From positions 372,001-436,000 of the forward strand of contig NZ_POXP01000002.1 in assembly GCF_003044935.1 (NCBI RefSeq): 64,000 nucleotides of DNA. Direction: 5' to 3'. Positions 1-8,645 of the stretch are shown one piece after another. A program made the position numbers and the translations under genes. This DNA comes from Neisseria subflava. Lineage in GTDB: Bacteria; Pseudomonadota; Gammaproteobacteria; Burkholderiales; Neisseriaceae. Position 1 is the first letter of the stretch. Every line of letters starts with the position of its first letter. The notes under the pieces are model-generated. The model ran no database searches and had not been told where the DNA came from. It saw only the letters and a list, made by a program, of their open reading frames with translations.

Positions 1-1
1 A

Positions 2-625
2 GACCGTAAAGTCCCCGACACCAGCTACGATTTGGGCCGAAGCCATGCCACCATGCTGACCGCCTCATGGAAACGGCAAAGCATCGAAACCGAGCTGCAT
101 CCTCAAAACGGCTACTACCTCGACGGCAAAATCGGCTCGACCTTGGGCAAATTCCTCTCCTCCACCCAAATGGCACGTGCCACGGCACGCGCAGGCTATT
201 TCTTCACGCCTGAAAACAAAAAACTCGGTACGTTCATCGTACGCGGACAGGCAGGCTATGTTTATGCCCGCGAAGGCGAAGAAGTGCCGTCCAGCCTGAT
301 GTTCCGCACCGGCGGCGCAACTTCTGTACGCGGTTACGAACTCGACAGCATCGGCTTGGCCGGCCCCAACGGCTCCATCCTGCCGCAACGCGCCTTGGTG
401 GTCGGCAGCCTCGAATATCAATTCCCGGTCACCAAAAGCTTCTCCGGCGCCATCTTCCACGATGTCGGCGATGCGGCAAGCAACTTCAAACACATGACCT
501 TAAAACACGGTACCGGCTTGGGCGTGCGCTGGTTCAGCCCGGTTGCGCCGTTCTCCTTCGACATTGCCTACGGCCACCATGACAAAAAAATCCGCTGGCA
601 CATCAGCTTAGGCACAAGATTTTAA
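2..625 (+). CDS. tamA: TamA, C-terminal part (outer-membrane translocation/assembly barrel), 5' end outside window
   Basis: The frame is open from base 2, so only the last 207 or so residues are present; the TTG at 32 is an internal Leu, not a start. The sequence is the C-terminal half of an Omp85-type barrel. It contains the FRTGGATSVRGY segment (the VRGY/F loop motif of Omp85 proteins), alternating beta-strands and a terminal Phe that serves as the barrel insertion signal. TamA works with TamB in the outer membrane/periplasm to insert a subset of outer-membrane proteins and to support lipid transport. tamB follows 78 nt downstream, the usual pairing, which separates TamA from BamA. Confidence 0.88.
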   Translation, partial: DRKVPDTSYDLGRSHATMLTASWKRQSIETELHPQNGYYLDGKIGSTLGKFLSSTQMARATARAGYFFTPENKKLGTFIVRGQAGYVYAREGEEVPSSLMFRTGGATSVRGYELDSIGLAGPNGSILPQRALVVGSLEYQFPVTKSFSGAIFHDVGDAASNFKHMTLKHGTGLGVRWFSPVAPFSFDIAYGHHDKKIRWHISLGTRF

Positions 626-646
626 CAAACATACACCATCCATTCT

Positions 647-680
647 TTCAGACGGCCTCAGCCATTCCAGGCCGTCTGAA
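647..680. terminator. Inverted DUS pair between tamA and tamB
   Basis: Two 12-base uptake sequences face each other (647-658 and 669-680) with a 10-base loop. There is no T-run on the plus strand, so read-through into tamB is likely and the pair may attenuate rather than stop transcription. Confidence 0.5.
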
Positions 681-703
681 CAACAGACAAACAGAAAAAT
701 ATC

Positions 704-3700
704 ATGACCGATACTGCAAACACTTCCACGCCGTCTGAACAACAGCCCGCCCCGCCAAAGCGCAAAAAACGCCTGTTGCGCGGCCTTGTCCTGTCCGCCT
801 TGGGCGTATTGACCGTTTCCGCCGGCGCGATCGGCTGGCTGGTCGGTACGGAATCGGGTTTGCGTTTCGGTTTGTACAAAATCCCGTCATGGTTCGGCGT
901 CAAAATCTCTTCGGATACGCTGAAAGGCACGCTGATTGACGGGTTTGAAGGTGACAAATGGTTGATTGAAACAGAAGGTGCGGATGTCAAAATCAGCAGC
1001 TTCCGCTTTGATTGGAAACCGTCCGAACTGACCCGTCCGTCCTTGCACATTACCGAAGTCGTGGCCGGCGACATCGCCATCGTGACCAAACGCACGCCGC
1101 CCAAAGAAGAAGAGCCTTCAAAAGGCCTGCCCGACAGCATAGACCTGCCCGTTACCGCCTATCTCGACCGTTTGGAAACCGGCAAAATCAGCGTGGGCAA
1201 GCGTTTTGACAAGCAGACCGTCTATCTCGACCATCTGCACGCAGCCTATCATTACGACAAAAAAGAACACCGCCTCCACATCAAAACTGCCGATACGCCA
1301 TGGAGCAGCTCGACAGGCGCGGTGGTGCTCGGTTTGAACAAACCCTACGTCCTCAATACCGCCATCTACACCAAAGGCCAGCTTGAGGGCGAAACCATAC
1401 ACAGCACGGTGCGCCTGTGGGGCAGCCTGCAAGACGTGTATACCGACCTGCTGCTCGACGGCGACAACGTTCATTTGTCTGCCAAATCCACCATCCACCC
1501 ATTCGCCGACAGCCTCAACGAAACCGTTGGCGAAATCCTGGTTAAAGGTTCCAACATCAATCCGCAGGCCTTCCTGCCCAGCCTGCCCAAAGCGCGCCTG
1601 AATTTCGATGCCACCACCATTCCGTCCTTTACAGACGGCGTTGCGCTGGAAGGCTCGATTGACTTGGAAAACGACCAAGCCGGTTTTGCCGATGAAAATC
1701 ATATCCCCGTCAAACGCATCCTCGGCGAATTCATCGTCGACGATAAAGGCACGGTCATGATTGAAGACATCGGCGTCGACCTGCTCAAAGACGGCAGCAT
1801 CGATGTATCCGGATCAATCGATACCGCCCAAGACCAGCTCAAACTCGCACTGGGCATCAACAATACCGGCGCAGACGACTTTGTCCGTCAAAACATCGCA
1901 GGCCGTCTGAACGGCAGTATCGACGTCAAAGGCGAAACCTCCTCCCCCGTTGTCAACTGGAATCTCGACAGCGGATTTGCGCGTACAGACGGCATGCTGT
2001 TTCTCCAAACCGACAAACAGCTCGGCCAGCGCACGCTCAAGCTCGACAAAGTCCGCCTGGTTCCGCAAAACGGCGGCGAACTCAATGCCAAAGGCTCGCT
2101 CGAACTCTTCAAAGACCGCAAACTGCAACTGGACATTGTCAGCAAAGCCTTCAACCCTGCGCGCATCGATCCGCAGCTTCCGCAAGGCAGCGTCAACGGC
2201 AACATCAACTTAACCGGCATACTGGCGCAAGAAAAATTCGCCGGCAAAATGCAGTTTGCACCGAGTACGCTCAACGGCGTTCCGCTCAGCGGCAAAGCCG
2301 ACGTCGCCTATGAAAACAAACACCTCGCGCGCGCCCTGACCGACCTGACCCTTGGCAACAACATCGTCAAAACCAACGGCAGCTTCGGCAAAAAAGGCGA
2401 CCACCTCAACCTCAATATTACCGCCCCCGATTTGTCGCGTTTCGGCTTCGGCTTGGGTGGCCTGCTCAACGCGCGCGGCTACATCTCCGGCAGCTTTTCA
2501 GACGGCCTCAAAACCCTTGAAGCCGATTTGAACGGCGAAGCGCGCAACTTCAAAGTCGCCGATACCGTCAACATCCGCACCCTCGACTTCAAGCTCAAAG
2601 GTTCGCCAGATACCAACCGTCCGTTGAGTGCCGATATTAAAGGCGAACACATCGCCGTCTCCGGCGGTGCGGCCCTGATCGACAACGTCAACCTGCTCAT
2701 CAGCGGCACAGGATCGCACCACCACATCCGAGGTAACAGCAGCATGGCGGTGGACAACAAACGCTACAAACTCGACCTCGACGCCACCGGCGGCCTCAAC
2801 AAAGACCAAACCCAATGGAAAGGCACGGTCGACACGCTCGACATCAACGGCGCGTTCAACCTCAAACTGCAAAACCGCCTCAACCTCGAAGCCGGTAGCG
2901 AACGCGTTTCCCTCAGCAGCGCGCGCTGGGCGGCCATGGGCGGCAACCTCAACCTGCAAAATTTCGTTTGGGACAAGAAAGCCGGCATTACCAGTAAAGG
3001 CAGCGCACAAAATCTGCACATTACCGAATTACACAACTTCTACACTCCGCCTATCGAACACAACCTCGTCTTGGGCGGCGACTGGGATTTGGCGTACAGT
3101 CAAAACGCGCGCGGCTTTCTCAACATCAACCGTCAAAGCGGCGACATCATCCTGCCGAGCAAAGACCCGAAAAACAAACAGCCTTTGGGACTTTCCGCGC
3201 TCGCCCTGCGCACCCGTTTCCAAAACGGTCGCATCGACAGCACGCTGGAAGGCAACACCCGCTTCGGCAAAGTTGACGGCACGCTCGGCATCGCCCAGCA
3301 GTTCGGCAACAACATCAACAACGCCCCTGTCAGCGGCAAAGTCAATATCAGCGTTCCCGATTTAGGCTCGCTCAAATCCTTTATGCCGGCGACAGCCCAA
3401 GGCATTGCAGGCCGTCTAAACGCGACCGCCACCATCGGCGGCCGACTCGGTTCGCCTACCGTCAACAGCAACCTCGACCTCCAAACCAATTATGGCCGGG
3501 CCGACGGTACCGTCAACATCGGTCAAGGCACCAGCTTCGATACCGCCCCTCTGAGCGGCAAACTCAACCTGAACGTTGCCAACCTCGAAGTCTTCCGTAA
3601 CTTCCTACCCGTCGGCCAAACCCTCAAAGGCCGTCTGAACGCCGCCGTCAACTTGGCAGGCCGTCTGAACGATCCGCAACTGAGCGGCCTGATTAACGGC

Positions 3701-4852
3701 GACAACCTCTATTACCGCCATCAAACCCAAGGCCTGATTCTCGACAACGGCGTATTGCGTTCACGCCTGCAGGGTCAAAAATGGGTCATCGACAGCCTCA
3801 AATTCCACCGTGGCGGCACGATTGAGCTCAAAGGCGCGGTCAACCTTGCCAACGCCAACCCCGATGTCGACGTGGACATCGTCTTCGACAAATACCGCAC
3901 CCTCTCGCGTCCAAACCGCCAACTGCAGCTCTCCGGCGCGGCCAAAGTCCTCTACAATCCGGAAAAAGGCGTATCGCTCAACGGCACGCTCAACACCGAC
4001 TACGGCAGGTTCGGTTCACAAAAATCCTCCATGCCGACCCTCGATGACGACGTGGTCGTACTGGGCGAAACCAAAAAAGAAGCAACGGCCACCACGCCGA
4101 TTAATATGAACCTTGTCTTGAACATCAACGACAATGTCCGTTTTGTCGGCTACGGCGCAGACGTTACTATCGGTGGCAAACTGGCCATCACGTCCCGTCC
4201 GGGCGAAGCCGTCCAAGGCGTCGGTACCGTGCGCGTTGTCAAAGGCCGCTACAAAGCCTACGGCCAAGACCTCGACATCACCAAAGGATCGGTTTCCTTT
4301 GTCGGCCCGCTGACCAATCCAAACCTCAACATCCGTGCCGAACGCCGTCTCTCCCCGGTCGGTGCAGGTGTCGAAGTCCTCGGCAGCCTCAACAATCCGC
4401 GCGTAACCTTGGTTGCCAAAGAAGCCATGAGTGAAAAAGACAAACTCTCCTGGCTCATCCTCAACCGTGCCAGCAGCGGCAGCGACGGCGACAATGCCAC
4501 GCTCTCTGCGGCCGCCAGCGCACTGCTTGCCGGCCAAGTCAACGACCGCATCGGCCTTGTCGATGATTTGGGCTTTACCAGCAAACGCAGCCGCAATGCC
4601 CAAACAGGCGAGCTCAACCCTGCCGAACAAGTCCTGACCGTCGGCAAACAGCTCACCAACAACCTCTACGCAGGTTACGAATACGGCATCTCTAGCGCCG
4701 AACAATCCGTCAAACTCGTGTACCAACTGACCCGCGCCATCCAAGCCGTTGCCCGCATCGGCACGCGCTCCTCCGGCGGCGAGTTGAAATACACCATCCG
4801 CTTTGACAACTGGTTCGGCAAAGACGAACCCGAGCCGGAAGAACAACACTAA
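704..4852 (+). CDS. tamB: TamB, inner-membrane-anchored translocation/assembly module protein (DUF490)
   Basis: At 1382 aa this is the usual size for TamB. It has a Lys/Arg-rich cytoplasmic N-terminus, one membrane segment (about residues 24-46) and then a very long series of short beta-strand repeats. These are rich in 'G.(L/I)..S..A.G....L..G' patterns and form the periplasm-spanning lipid-groove fold. The last 350 residues carry the conserved DUF490/TamB domain, ending in a beta-strand-like segment with Phe-Asp-Asn-Trp-Phe. TamB bridges the inner membrane to TamA. The start chosen is the ATG at 704. Several DUS copies are embedded in the coding sequence, which fits a long-resident gene. 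Confidence 0.93.
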   Translation: MTDTANTSTPSEQQPAPPKRKKRLLRGLVLSALGVLTVSAGAIGWLVGTESGLRFGLYKIPSWFGVKISSDTLKGTLIDGFEGDKWLIETEGADVKISSFRFDWKPSELTRPSLHITEVVAGDIAIVTKRTPPKEEEPSKGLPDSIDLPVTAYLDRLETGKISVGKRFDKQTVYLDHLHAAYHYDKKEHRLHIKTADTPWSSSTGAVVLGLNKPYVLNTAIYTKGQLEGETIHSTVRLWGSLQDVYTDLLLDGDNVHLSAKSTIHPFADSLNETVGEILVKGSNINPQAFLPSLPKARLNFDATTIPSFTDGVALEGSIDLENDQAGFADENHIPVKRILGEFIVDDKGTVMIEDIGVDLLKDGSIDVSGSIDTAQDQLKLALGINNTGADDFVRQNIAGRLNGSIDVKGETSSPVVNWNLDSGFARTDGMLFLQTDKQLGQRTLKLDKVRLVPQNGGELNAKGSLELFKDRKLQLDIVSKAFNPARIDPQLPQGSVNGNINLTGILAQEKFAGKMQFAPSTLNGVPLSGKADVAYENKHLARALTDLTLGNNIVKTNGSFGKKGDHLNLNITAPDLSRFGFGLGGLLNARGYISGSFSDGLKTLEADLNGEARNFKVADTVNIRTLDFKLKGSPDTNRPLSADIKGEHIAVSGGAALIDNVNLLISGTGSHHHIRGNSSMAVDNKRYKLDLDATGGLNKDQTQWKGTVDTLDINGAFNLKLQNRLNLEAGSERVSLSSARWAAMGGNLNLQNFVWDKKAGITSKGSAQNLHITELHNFYTPPIEHNLVLGGDWDLAYSQNARGFLNINRQSGDIILPSKDPKNKQPLGLSALALRTRFQNGRIDSTLEGNTRFGKVDGTLGIAQQFGNNINNAPVSGKVNISVPDLGSLKSFMPATAQGIAGRLNATATIGGRLGSPTVNSNLDLQTNYGRADGTVNIGQGTSFDTAPLSGKLNLNVANLEVFRNFLPVGQTLKGRLNAAVNLAGRLNDPQLSGLINGDNLYYRHQTQGLILDNGVLRSRLQGQKWVIDSLKFHRGGTIELKGAVNLANANPDVDVDIVFDKYRTLSRPNRQLQLSGAAKVLYNPEKGVSLNGTLNTDYGRFGSQKSSMPTLDDDVVVLGETKKEATATTPINMNLVLNINDNVRFVGYGADVTIGGKLAITSRPGEAVQGVGTVRVVKGRYKAYGQDLDITKGSVSFVGPLTNPNLNIRAERRLSPVGAGVEVLGSLNNPRVTLVAKEAMSEKDKLSWLILNRASSGSDGDNATLSAAASALLAGQVNDRIGLVDDLGFTSKRSRNAQTGELNPAEQVLTVGKQLTNNLYAGYEYGISSAEQSVKLVYQLTRAIQAVARIGTRSSGGELKYTIRFDNWFGKDEPEPEEQH

Positions 4853-4862
4853 AAGCCGTGAA

Positions 4863-4898
4863 AAAGGCCGTCTGAAATTCATCTTTCAGACGGCCTTT
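4863..4898. terminator. Inverted DUS terminator after tamB
   Basis: AAAGGCCGTCTGAAA pairs with its complement across a 6-base loop and is followed by TTTATC, 10 nt after the tamB stop. Confidence 0.85.
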
Positions 4899-5040
4899 AT
4901 CTTGTTCTACCGTATTAGAATCTTCAGCCATGCCTCAAAAAACAAAGGTCAACGGCGCAAGTTTAAAAATAAATGCAGCTAAAAAAGTGAACGGCAAACC
5001 ATAGCTTATTCAAGGTTAGCGATAAATCAAACAGATACAA

Positions 5041-5087
5041 AAAGGCCGTCTGAAACTGACAGGGGCAGGTTTCAGACGGCCTTTTTT
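5041..5087. terminator. Inverted DUS terminator after mseR
   Basis: A long DUS stem with a T6 run on the plus strand and an A-rich flank that becomes a T-run on the minus strand. It lies just beyond the mseR stop, so it ends the sigma-E cluster. The 140 bases between this and the tamB terminator hold no gene that I can see. Confidence 0.85.
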
Positions 5088-5090
5088 GAA

Positions 5091-5264
5091 TCATCGAAAC
5101 ATCTTGTGCATGGCGTTGCTGATTAATTCGAGCTGTTTCTTATATTCGCGGCAACGGGGACAGAGCGACAGGTGCACGGCAAGGGCAATGCGGTTAAAAA
5201 GACTGAGACGCACTTGGTCTTGCTGTTTGGAAATCAGATCGGTTATTTTGCGGCATTTTTTCAT
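5091..5264 (-). CDS. mseR: MseR-like zinc anti-sigma factor (57 aa)
   Basis: A 57-residue protein starting at the ATG at 5264, 12 nt after the sigma-factor stop. It contains H-L-S-L-C-P-R-C, the HxxxCxxC zinc motif of ZAS/zf-HC2 anti-sigma factors. It has no membrane segment, so it is a soluble cytoplasmic regulator. In N. meningitidis the gene directly after rpoE (MseR) has this motif and holds sigma-E inactive until oxidation or metal loss. Position, size and motif all match. It would bind the sigma factor encoded upstream and control the whole cluster and msrAB. Confidence 0.85.
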   Translation of the reverse strand: MKKCRKITDLISKQQDQVRLSLFNRIALAVHLSLCPRCREYKKQLELISNAMHKMFR

Positions 5265-5276
5265 GGCGTTTTCCTG

Positions 5277-5855
5277 TCAGGCATGGGAGAACCATTTGAT
5301 TTGCAGGCACTGGCGCAAGGTTTCGCGCGCGCGGTGCATGATGGTGTGATAGTTGGCATGGCTGATGCCGCATTGCTCGCGGATTTCATCGCTTGAAAAA
5401 CCGAGAATTTCTTTCATGGTAAACACGCGAGCGGTGTTTTCCGGCAGATGGTAGAGGCAGGTCTGTAAAACTTGGTAGAACTCTTTATTGTTCAAACTGG
5501 CTTCGGGCGAGTCCCAACCCTGAGGTTGTCCTTCATCCGTCCAATGCCCATCAGCGGCAAAATGTCCTTCAAAGGCTTCATCCAAGGCTTCCTCGTCGCG
5601 CGTGACGAAAACTTGGCGTTGCCGTCCGATTTGGCGCAGGCAGTCGGTAATTTTGTTTTTTAAGATTGCAAACAGCCAGCTGCTCACTTGGGCGTCGCCT
5701 TTGAAACCCTCGGCTGCACGGTAGGCAGAAAGCATGGTTTCCTGTACGAGGTCTTCCGCCAAATCGGGGCGGTCGGGCAGCTGGATATGGGCAAAGCGCA
5801 GTAGCAGTTTACGGGATTCGGCAAGCTCGGCATCGGTCAGTTCGGGTAGGGCCAT
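5277..5855 (-). CDS. rpoE: ECF sigma factor, neisserial sigma-E
   Basis: 192 aa with the two-domain ECF layout. Region 2 carries AEDLVQETMLSAYRA and SSWLFAILKNKITDCLR (core and -10 recognition). Region 4 carries GFSSDEIREQCGISHANYHTIMHRARETLRQCL (helix-turn-helix for -35 recognition). There is no membrane-bound anti-sigma nearby; the partner is the small zinc protein 12 nt downstream. The gene is last but one in a minus-strand cluster with hvf-type genes, an arrangement known from meningococcus. The 142-nt gap upstream may hold its own promoter, but I did not find the GTCAG-N16-CGTCTAA motif there. Confidence 0.92.
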   Translation of the reverse strand: MALPELTDAELAESRKLLLRFAHIQLPDRPDLAEDLVQETMLSAYRAAEGFKGDAQVSSWLFAILKNKITDCLRQIGRQRQVFVTRDEEALDEAFEGHFAADGHWTDEGQPQGWDSPEASLNNKEFYQVLQTCLYHLPENTARVFTMKEILGFSSDEIREQCGISHANYHTIMHRARETLRQCLQIKWFSHA

Positions 5856-5997
5856 AATGTATCAGTATGAAATGAATGATCAATATGCTTCTGATTTTAC
5901 GCTGATACGGAAAGAGCATGCGATTGAATCTATAAACGATTTCAGTAGTATTTTTGTTTCGCCGAAACCGACTGCGCCCGTTTCAGACGGCCTTGGT

Positions 5998-6684
5998 TTA
6001 TGCCGCAACCAAAATGCCCTGTTCCAGCCATTCCGCCCATTTCTGCCTTAATGCGTCCTGCCAAACGTTTTCAGACGGCATGAACTCTGCCAGCATGGTT
6101 TGCAGGCCGTTTAGGGAAGTGGGCGTTTCTGCCAGCGTTTCCAGCAATAAGGCATCGAAATCGTCGAGCGTTTGATACATCACGTCGTCTTCCTTATCGC
6201 GCCACACCAAAACGGCGGTTTCCGCCTCCTGCAATTCGTCCGTCACATCATACTGATAACGGCGCACAAAGGCGGCGGGAGAAAGGGTGTAAGCCAAATC
6301 GTCTGAATCGGCAGGCGAGGCTTCGCTGTCGGTTTGAGCGGTTTCGGCGAGCAGCTGGGTGTGTTCAAAGTCCATCAAGGCCAAGAGGTCGTCTGAAAGC
6401 GGCAGGCTTTGGCAATATCGGAGGAACTCGCCGGGGATTTCTTGAAAATAGGGCGTTTGGGCACATGCGTCGCGGACGAAACCTTCTTTCAGACGGCCCC
6501 ATTCTTCGCTGTCAAAGTATTGCAGCGTTTCGGTATAACAACGGTCGATAAAGCTGTGAATATTGTTGCGTATCAGTCGGATATAGACATTCAGGCGCTC
6601 TCGCGGCAATCCGTCTGCGGCTTTGCCTTCGCGTATGGCTTTGGCAAAGCGGTGTTGGTATTGGGCGGAAGTTTCAGGCTGCAC
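5998..6684 (-). CDS. hvfC: HvfC/DUF2063-type RiPP partner protein
   Basis: 228 aa with a GTG start at 6684 that overlaps the end of the DUF692 gene by 11 nt. That tight coupling decides this start over longer in-frame options. The N-terminus ([24 protein letters not shown] and the following helices) is the DUF2063 putative DNA-binding-like domain. In hvf/buf systems this domain acts as a peptide-recognition partner of the DUF692 iron enzyme. The C-terminal half ([14 protein letters not shown] and '[29 protein letters not shown]') is the winged-helix-like part of HvfC. It probably delivers the HvfA leader to HvfB in the cytoplasm. No direct DNA role is implied. Confidence 0.85.
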   Translation of the reverse strand: MQPETSAQYQHRFAKAIREGKAADGLPRERLNVYIRLIRNNIHSFIDRCYTETLQYFDSEEWGRLKEGFVRDACAQTPYFQEIPGEFLRYCQSLPLSDDLLALMDFEHTQLLAETAQTDSEASPADSDDLAYTLSPAAFVRRYQYDVTDELQEAETAVLVWRDKEDDVMYQTLDDFDALLLETLAETPTSLNGLQTMLAEFMPSENVWQDALRQKWAEWLEQGILVAA

Positions 6685-7516
6685 GGCGGTATTCCTTTCC
6701 GGCACGCATTTGATAGTCGGCGATTTTGGCGACTTCGGCTTCGAGTTCGGCAAAAGGCGGAAAATTGAAATCGCGTTCCAACAGGGTGGGCGGAATCGTC
6801 GGCAGTTTGGCATAGGCCAGTTCGAGCAAATCCCAAACAGTCGGCAATACCGCCGCACCATGCGTATCAATCAACAATTCCGGCGTTTCCACGTCATGTC
6901 CGGCAATATGGATATAGCACACGCGCTCTGCGTCCACATTCTCTAAAAAGGCTTCAGGCGACAACAGGCCGTGATTGACGGCGTTGACATAGATATTGTT
7001 CACATCCAAATGAATGCCACAATCGGCTTCACGGGCAACCGCGTTGAGGAACTCGACCTCATTCATTTCGGCAAGCGGAGAATGCAGGTAGTAGGAGGTG
7101 TTTTCTACGGCGATGCGGCAGCCCAACCGGTCTTGCACTTCGCGGATACGCCGCGCTGTATGTTGCACCATTTCTTCAGTGAAAGGCAGCGGCAACAAAT
7201 CGTAAAGATGACCGCCGTCGTGGCAATAGCTCAAATGGTCGGAGAAAAATGTGCAGTCATAACGGCGCATCATTTCTTTGATTCCGTCTATTAAATCGGT
7301 ATCCAGTGGGGCTTGTCCGCCCAACGACATGGATAATCCGTGCAATGCCAGCGGCAGCCGTTCCGCCACGCGGTCAAACTGTTTGCGCGCCCTGCCGCCC
7401 ATTTTCAGCCAGTTTTCGGGGGCGGCTTCGATAAAGCGTATCGGGCTGTCATCTGAAAGCGAGAGGAAGTCTTCCGCCAAGTCGCGGCGGTAGCCCAAGC
7501 CTGCGTGTTGAATCAT
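6674..7516 (-). CDS. hvfB: DUF692 multinuclear iron oxidase (MNIO), HvfB-like peptide-modifying enzyme
   Basis: 280 aa, the standard DUF692 length, with a TIM-barrel pattern. Probable metal ligands are visible: H59, D93-H94 (SDHLSY), E138-N139 (VENTS), H169/D171/N173 (HLDVNN), H182, H203/H207 (YIHIAGHD), D217/H219. Family members (MbnB, HvfB, BufB) use two or three irons and oxygen to turn Cys residues of a peptide into oxazolone/thioamide or thiooxazole groups. The substrate is almost certainly the EGxCG peptide encoded 86 nt upstream. An AGGA box lies 8 nt before the ATG. The gene was formerly annotated only as UPF0276. Confidence 0.92.
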   Translation of the reverse strand: MIQHAGLGYRRDLAEDFLSLSDDSPIRFIEAAPENWLKMGGRARKQFDRVAERLPLALHGLSMSLGGQAPLDTDLIDGIKEMMRRYDCTFFSDHLSYCHDGGHLYDLLPLPFTEEMVQHTARRIREVQDRLGCRIAVENTSYYLHSPLAEMNEVEFLNAVAREADCGIHLDVNNIYVNAVNHGLLSPEAFLENVDAERVCYIHIAGHDVETPELLIDTHGAAVLPTVWDLLELAYAKLPTIPPTLLERDFNFPPFAELEAEVAKIADYQMRAGKEYRRAA

Positions 7517-7547
7517 GGTGATGTCCTGTTATGGTGCCGTATGAACG

Positions 7548-7584
7548 ACAAAGTCGCATTTTCGTTTGTAAAATGCGACTTTGT
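7548..7584. promoter_or_regulatory. Perfect 15-bp hairpin between hvfA and hvfB
   Basis: Positions 7548-7562 (ACAAAGTCGCATTTT) pair perfectly with 7570-7584 across a 7-base loop, in the short gap between the precursor-peptide gene and the modifying-enzyme gene. No T-run follows on the minus strand, so it is not a normal terminator. An mRNA-stabilising or attenuating hairpin that keeps precursor above enzyme is likely. It is not built from uptake sequences, unlike nearly every other hairpin in the window. Confidence 0.75.
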
Positions 7585-7602
7585 TAAAGGTATATTGCAG
7601 GA

Positions 7603-7875
7603 TTATTTAGAACCGCATTTACCTTCGCCGCATTTACCTTCTACTACTTTGGCAGCTTTGGCTTTAGATGCTTTGCCTTTTTTGGCGTGTGCTTTTTTCA
7701 TGGCCGCGCCGCAAGAACCTTCACCGGCTTTGGCAGCCGCGCCGCAACTACCTTCGGCAGCTTTAACAGTTTTCTCAACAGCCACGTCGCTGGCGGCTTT
7801 ATCAGCGGCAACAACACCGGCAGCCAGAGACAGGGACAGTGCACCGGCCAGAGCAGCAGCTACATTTTTTTTCAT
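7603..7875 (-). CDS. hvfA: HvfA-like secreted Cys-peptide, putative copper-binding oxazolone RiPP precursor
   Basis: 90 aa starting at the ATG at 7875, which has AAGGAAG 7 nt upstream. Residues 1-23 form a typical signal peptide ([22 protein letters not shown]). The mature part holds exactly four Cys, each in an EGxCG motif: EGSCG at 41-45 and 52-56, EGKCG at 79-83 and 84-88, with a Lys/Ala-rich linker between the pairs. In Haemophilus HvfA, EGKCG motifs are converted by HvfB/HvfC to copper-binding oxazolone/thioamide pairs. The same chemistry is inferred here. The peptide would be modified in the cytoplasm and exported to the periplasm. Confidence 0.85.
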   Translation of the reverse strand: MKKNVAAALAGALSLSLAAGVVAADKAASDVAVEKTVKAAEGSCGAAAKAGEGSCGAAMKKAHAKKGKASKAKAAKVVEGKCGEGKCGSK

Positions 7876-7973
7876 TTCAACTTCCTTTTTAAAATATGGG
7901 TTTAAAAACAAATCAAGGGATAATATCGGGCATTTAAAGTCGGCCCGCGACCATTAATCCTTAAAGATAATCC

Positions 7974-8423
7974 TTAAAGAAAATGCTTGATACGGCAACA
8001 GCGTTTCTTCAGCAGGGCATCCAAAGACAGACGGCCTGCGCCCTGCAATAGGACAGGAAATAAAACCACCAAATAAATCAGTGCTATTTTATAACCGTTG
8101 TCGCACACATTGTAACCCAAGCCGGCATGTACCGCAGACCATGCGACAGCCGTTACGACCATCAATCCCAGCGCGGACAGCCGCGTTGCCAAGCCGACGA
8201 TGAGCAGCGCAGGCAAAACCAGTTCCGCCCACATGGCCAAATTCCAGTTGACCGTATCCGACAACAAATTGAACGGAAAGGGAAATTGACTGTTTATTTC
8301 TGCAAACCAGTTTTCCCCGTTCCATTTTTCCAAACCGGACTCAAGAAATTCATACGCGGCAAAAAGCCTGAGCGTCAACAAACCGAAAGCAGCCTGCCAA
8401 GAGGGGTTGGATGAGGTGTTCAT
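7974..8423 (-). CDS. DoxX-family inner-membrane protein (HvfD position)
   Basis: 149 aa with four predicted membrane segments and the DoxX pattern (LRLFAAYEFLESGLEKW near the N-terminus, then ELVLPALLIVGLATRLSALGL and ALIYLVVLFPVLLQGAG). It is the first gene of the sigma-E cluster and 98 nt upstream of hvfA. Haemophilus and other hvf operons also carry a DoxX gene, called hvfD, but here it comes first rather than last. Its function is unknown; a redox or export role at the membrane is inference. A candidate sigma-E promoter lies about 77 nt upstream of the ATG. Confidence 0.85.
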   Translation of the reverse strand: MNTSSNPSWQAAFGLLTLRLFAAYEFLESGLEKWNGENWFAEINSQFPFPFNLLSDTVNWNLAMWAELVLPALLIVGLATRLSALGLMVVTAVAWSAVHAGLGYNVCDNGYKIALIYLVVLFPVLLQGAGRLSLDALLKKRCCRIKHFL

Positions 8424-8499
8424 TTATTTTCCTAATCAATGTGTGTTGAATGGGATGGGACGAAAAATCAATCGGCACCATCCCATATTTCATGCCTGT

Positions 8500-8527
8500 T
8501 TAGACGCGGCAGCTTTAAAAAACTGAC
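8500..8527 (-). promoter_or_regulatory. Candidate sigma-E promoter of the DoxX-hvf-rpoE-mseR cluster
   Basis: On the minus strand GTCAG (8527-8523) is followed after 16 bases by CGTCTAA (8506-8500). CGTCTAA is a typical ECF -10 element. The same two boxes with the same spacing occur upstream of msrAB (33707-33734), another known sigma-E target. The predicted start near 8493 gives a leader of about 70 nt. Confidence 0.7.
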
Positions 8528-8579
8528 GAAACAAATGAAGATATCTTCTTATTCATTGTTTTATAAAGATTAAAAATTC

Positions 8580-8627
8580 AAAAGGCCGTCTGAAACACCA
8601 TGCTTGATTGGGTTTCAGACGGCCTTT
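8580..8627. terminator. Inverted DUS terminator after recQ
   Basis: DUS pair with a stem of about 14 bp and an 18-base loop, placed 18 nt past the recQ stop on the minus strand; flanked by AAA/TTT. Confidence 0.8.
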
Positions 8628-8645
8628 AATGATGAACGCGGTCAA

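Noticed and set aside
704-4852. A frameshift or repeat expansion in tamB
   Set aside because: The frame is continuous over 1382 codons; the internal similarity is the normal beta-strand repetition of the family.
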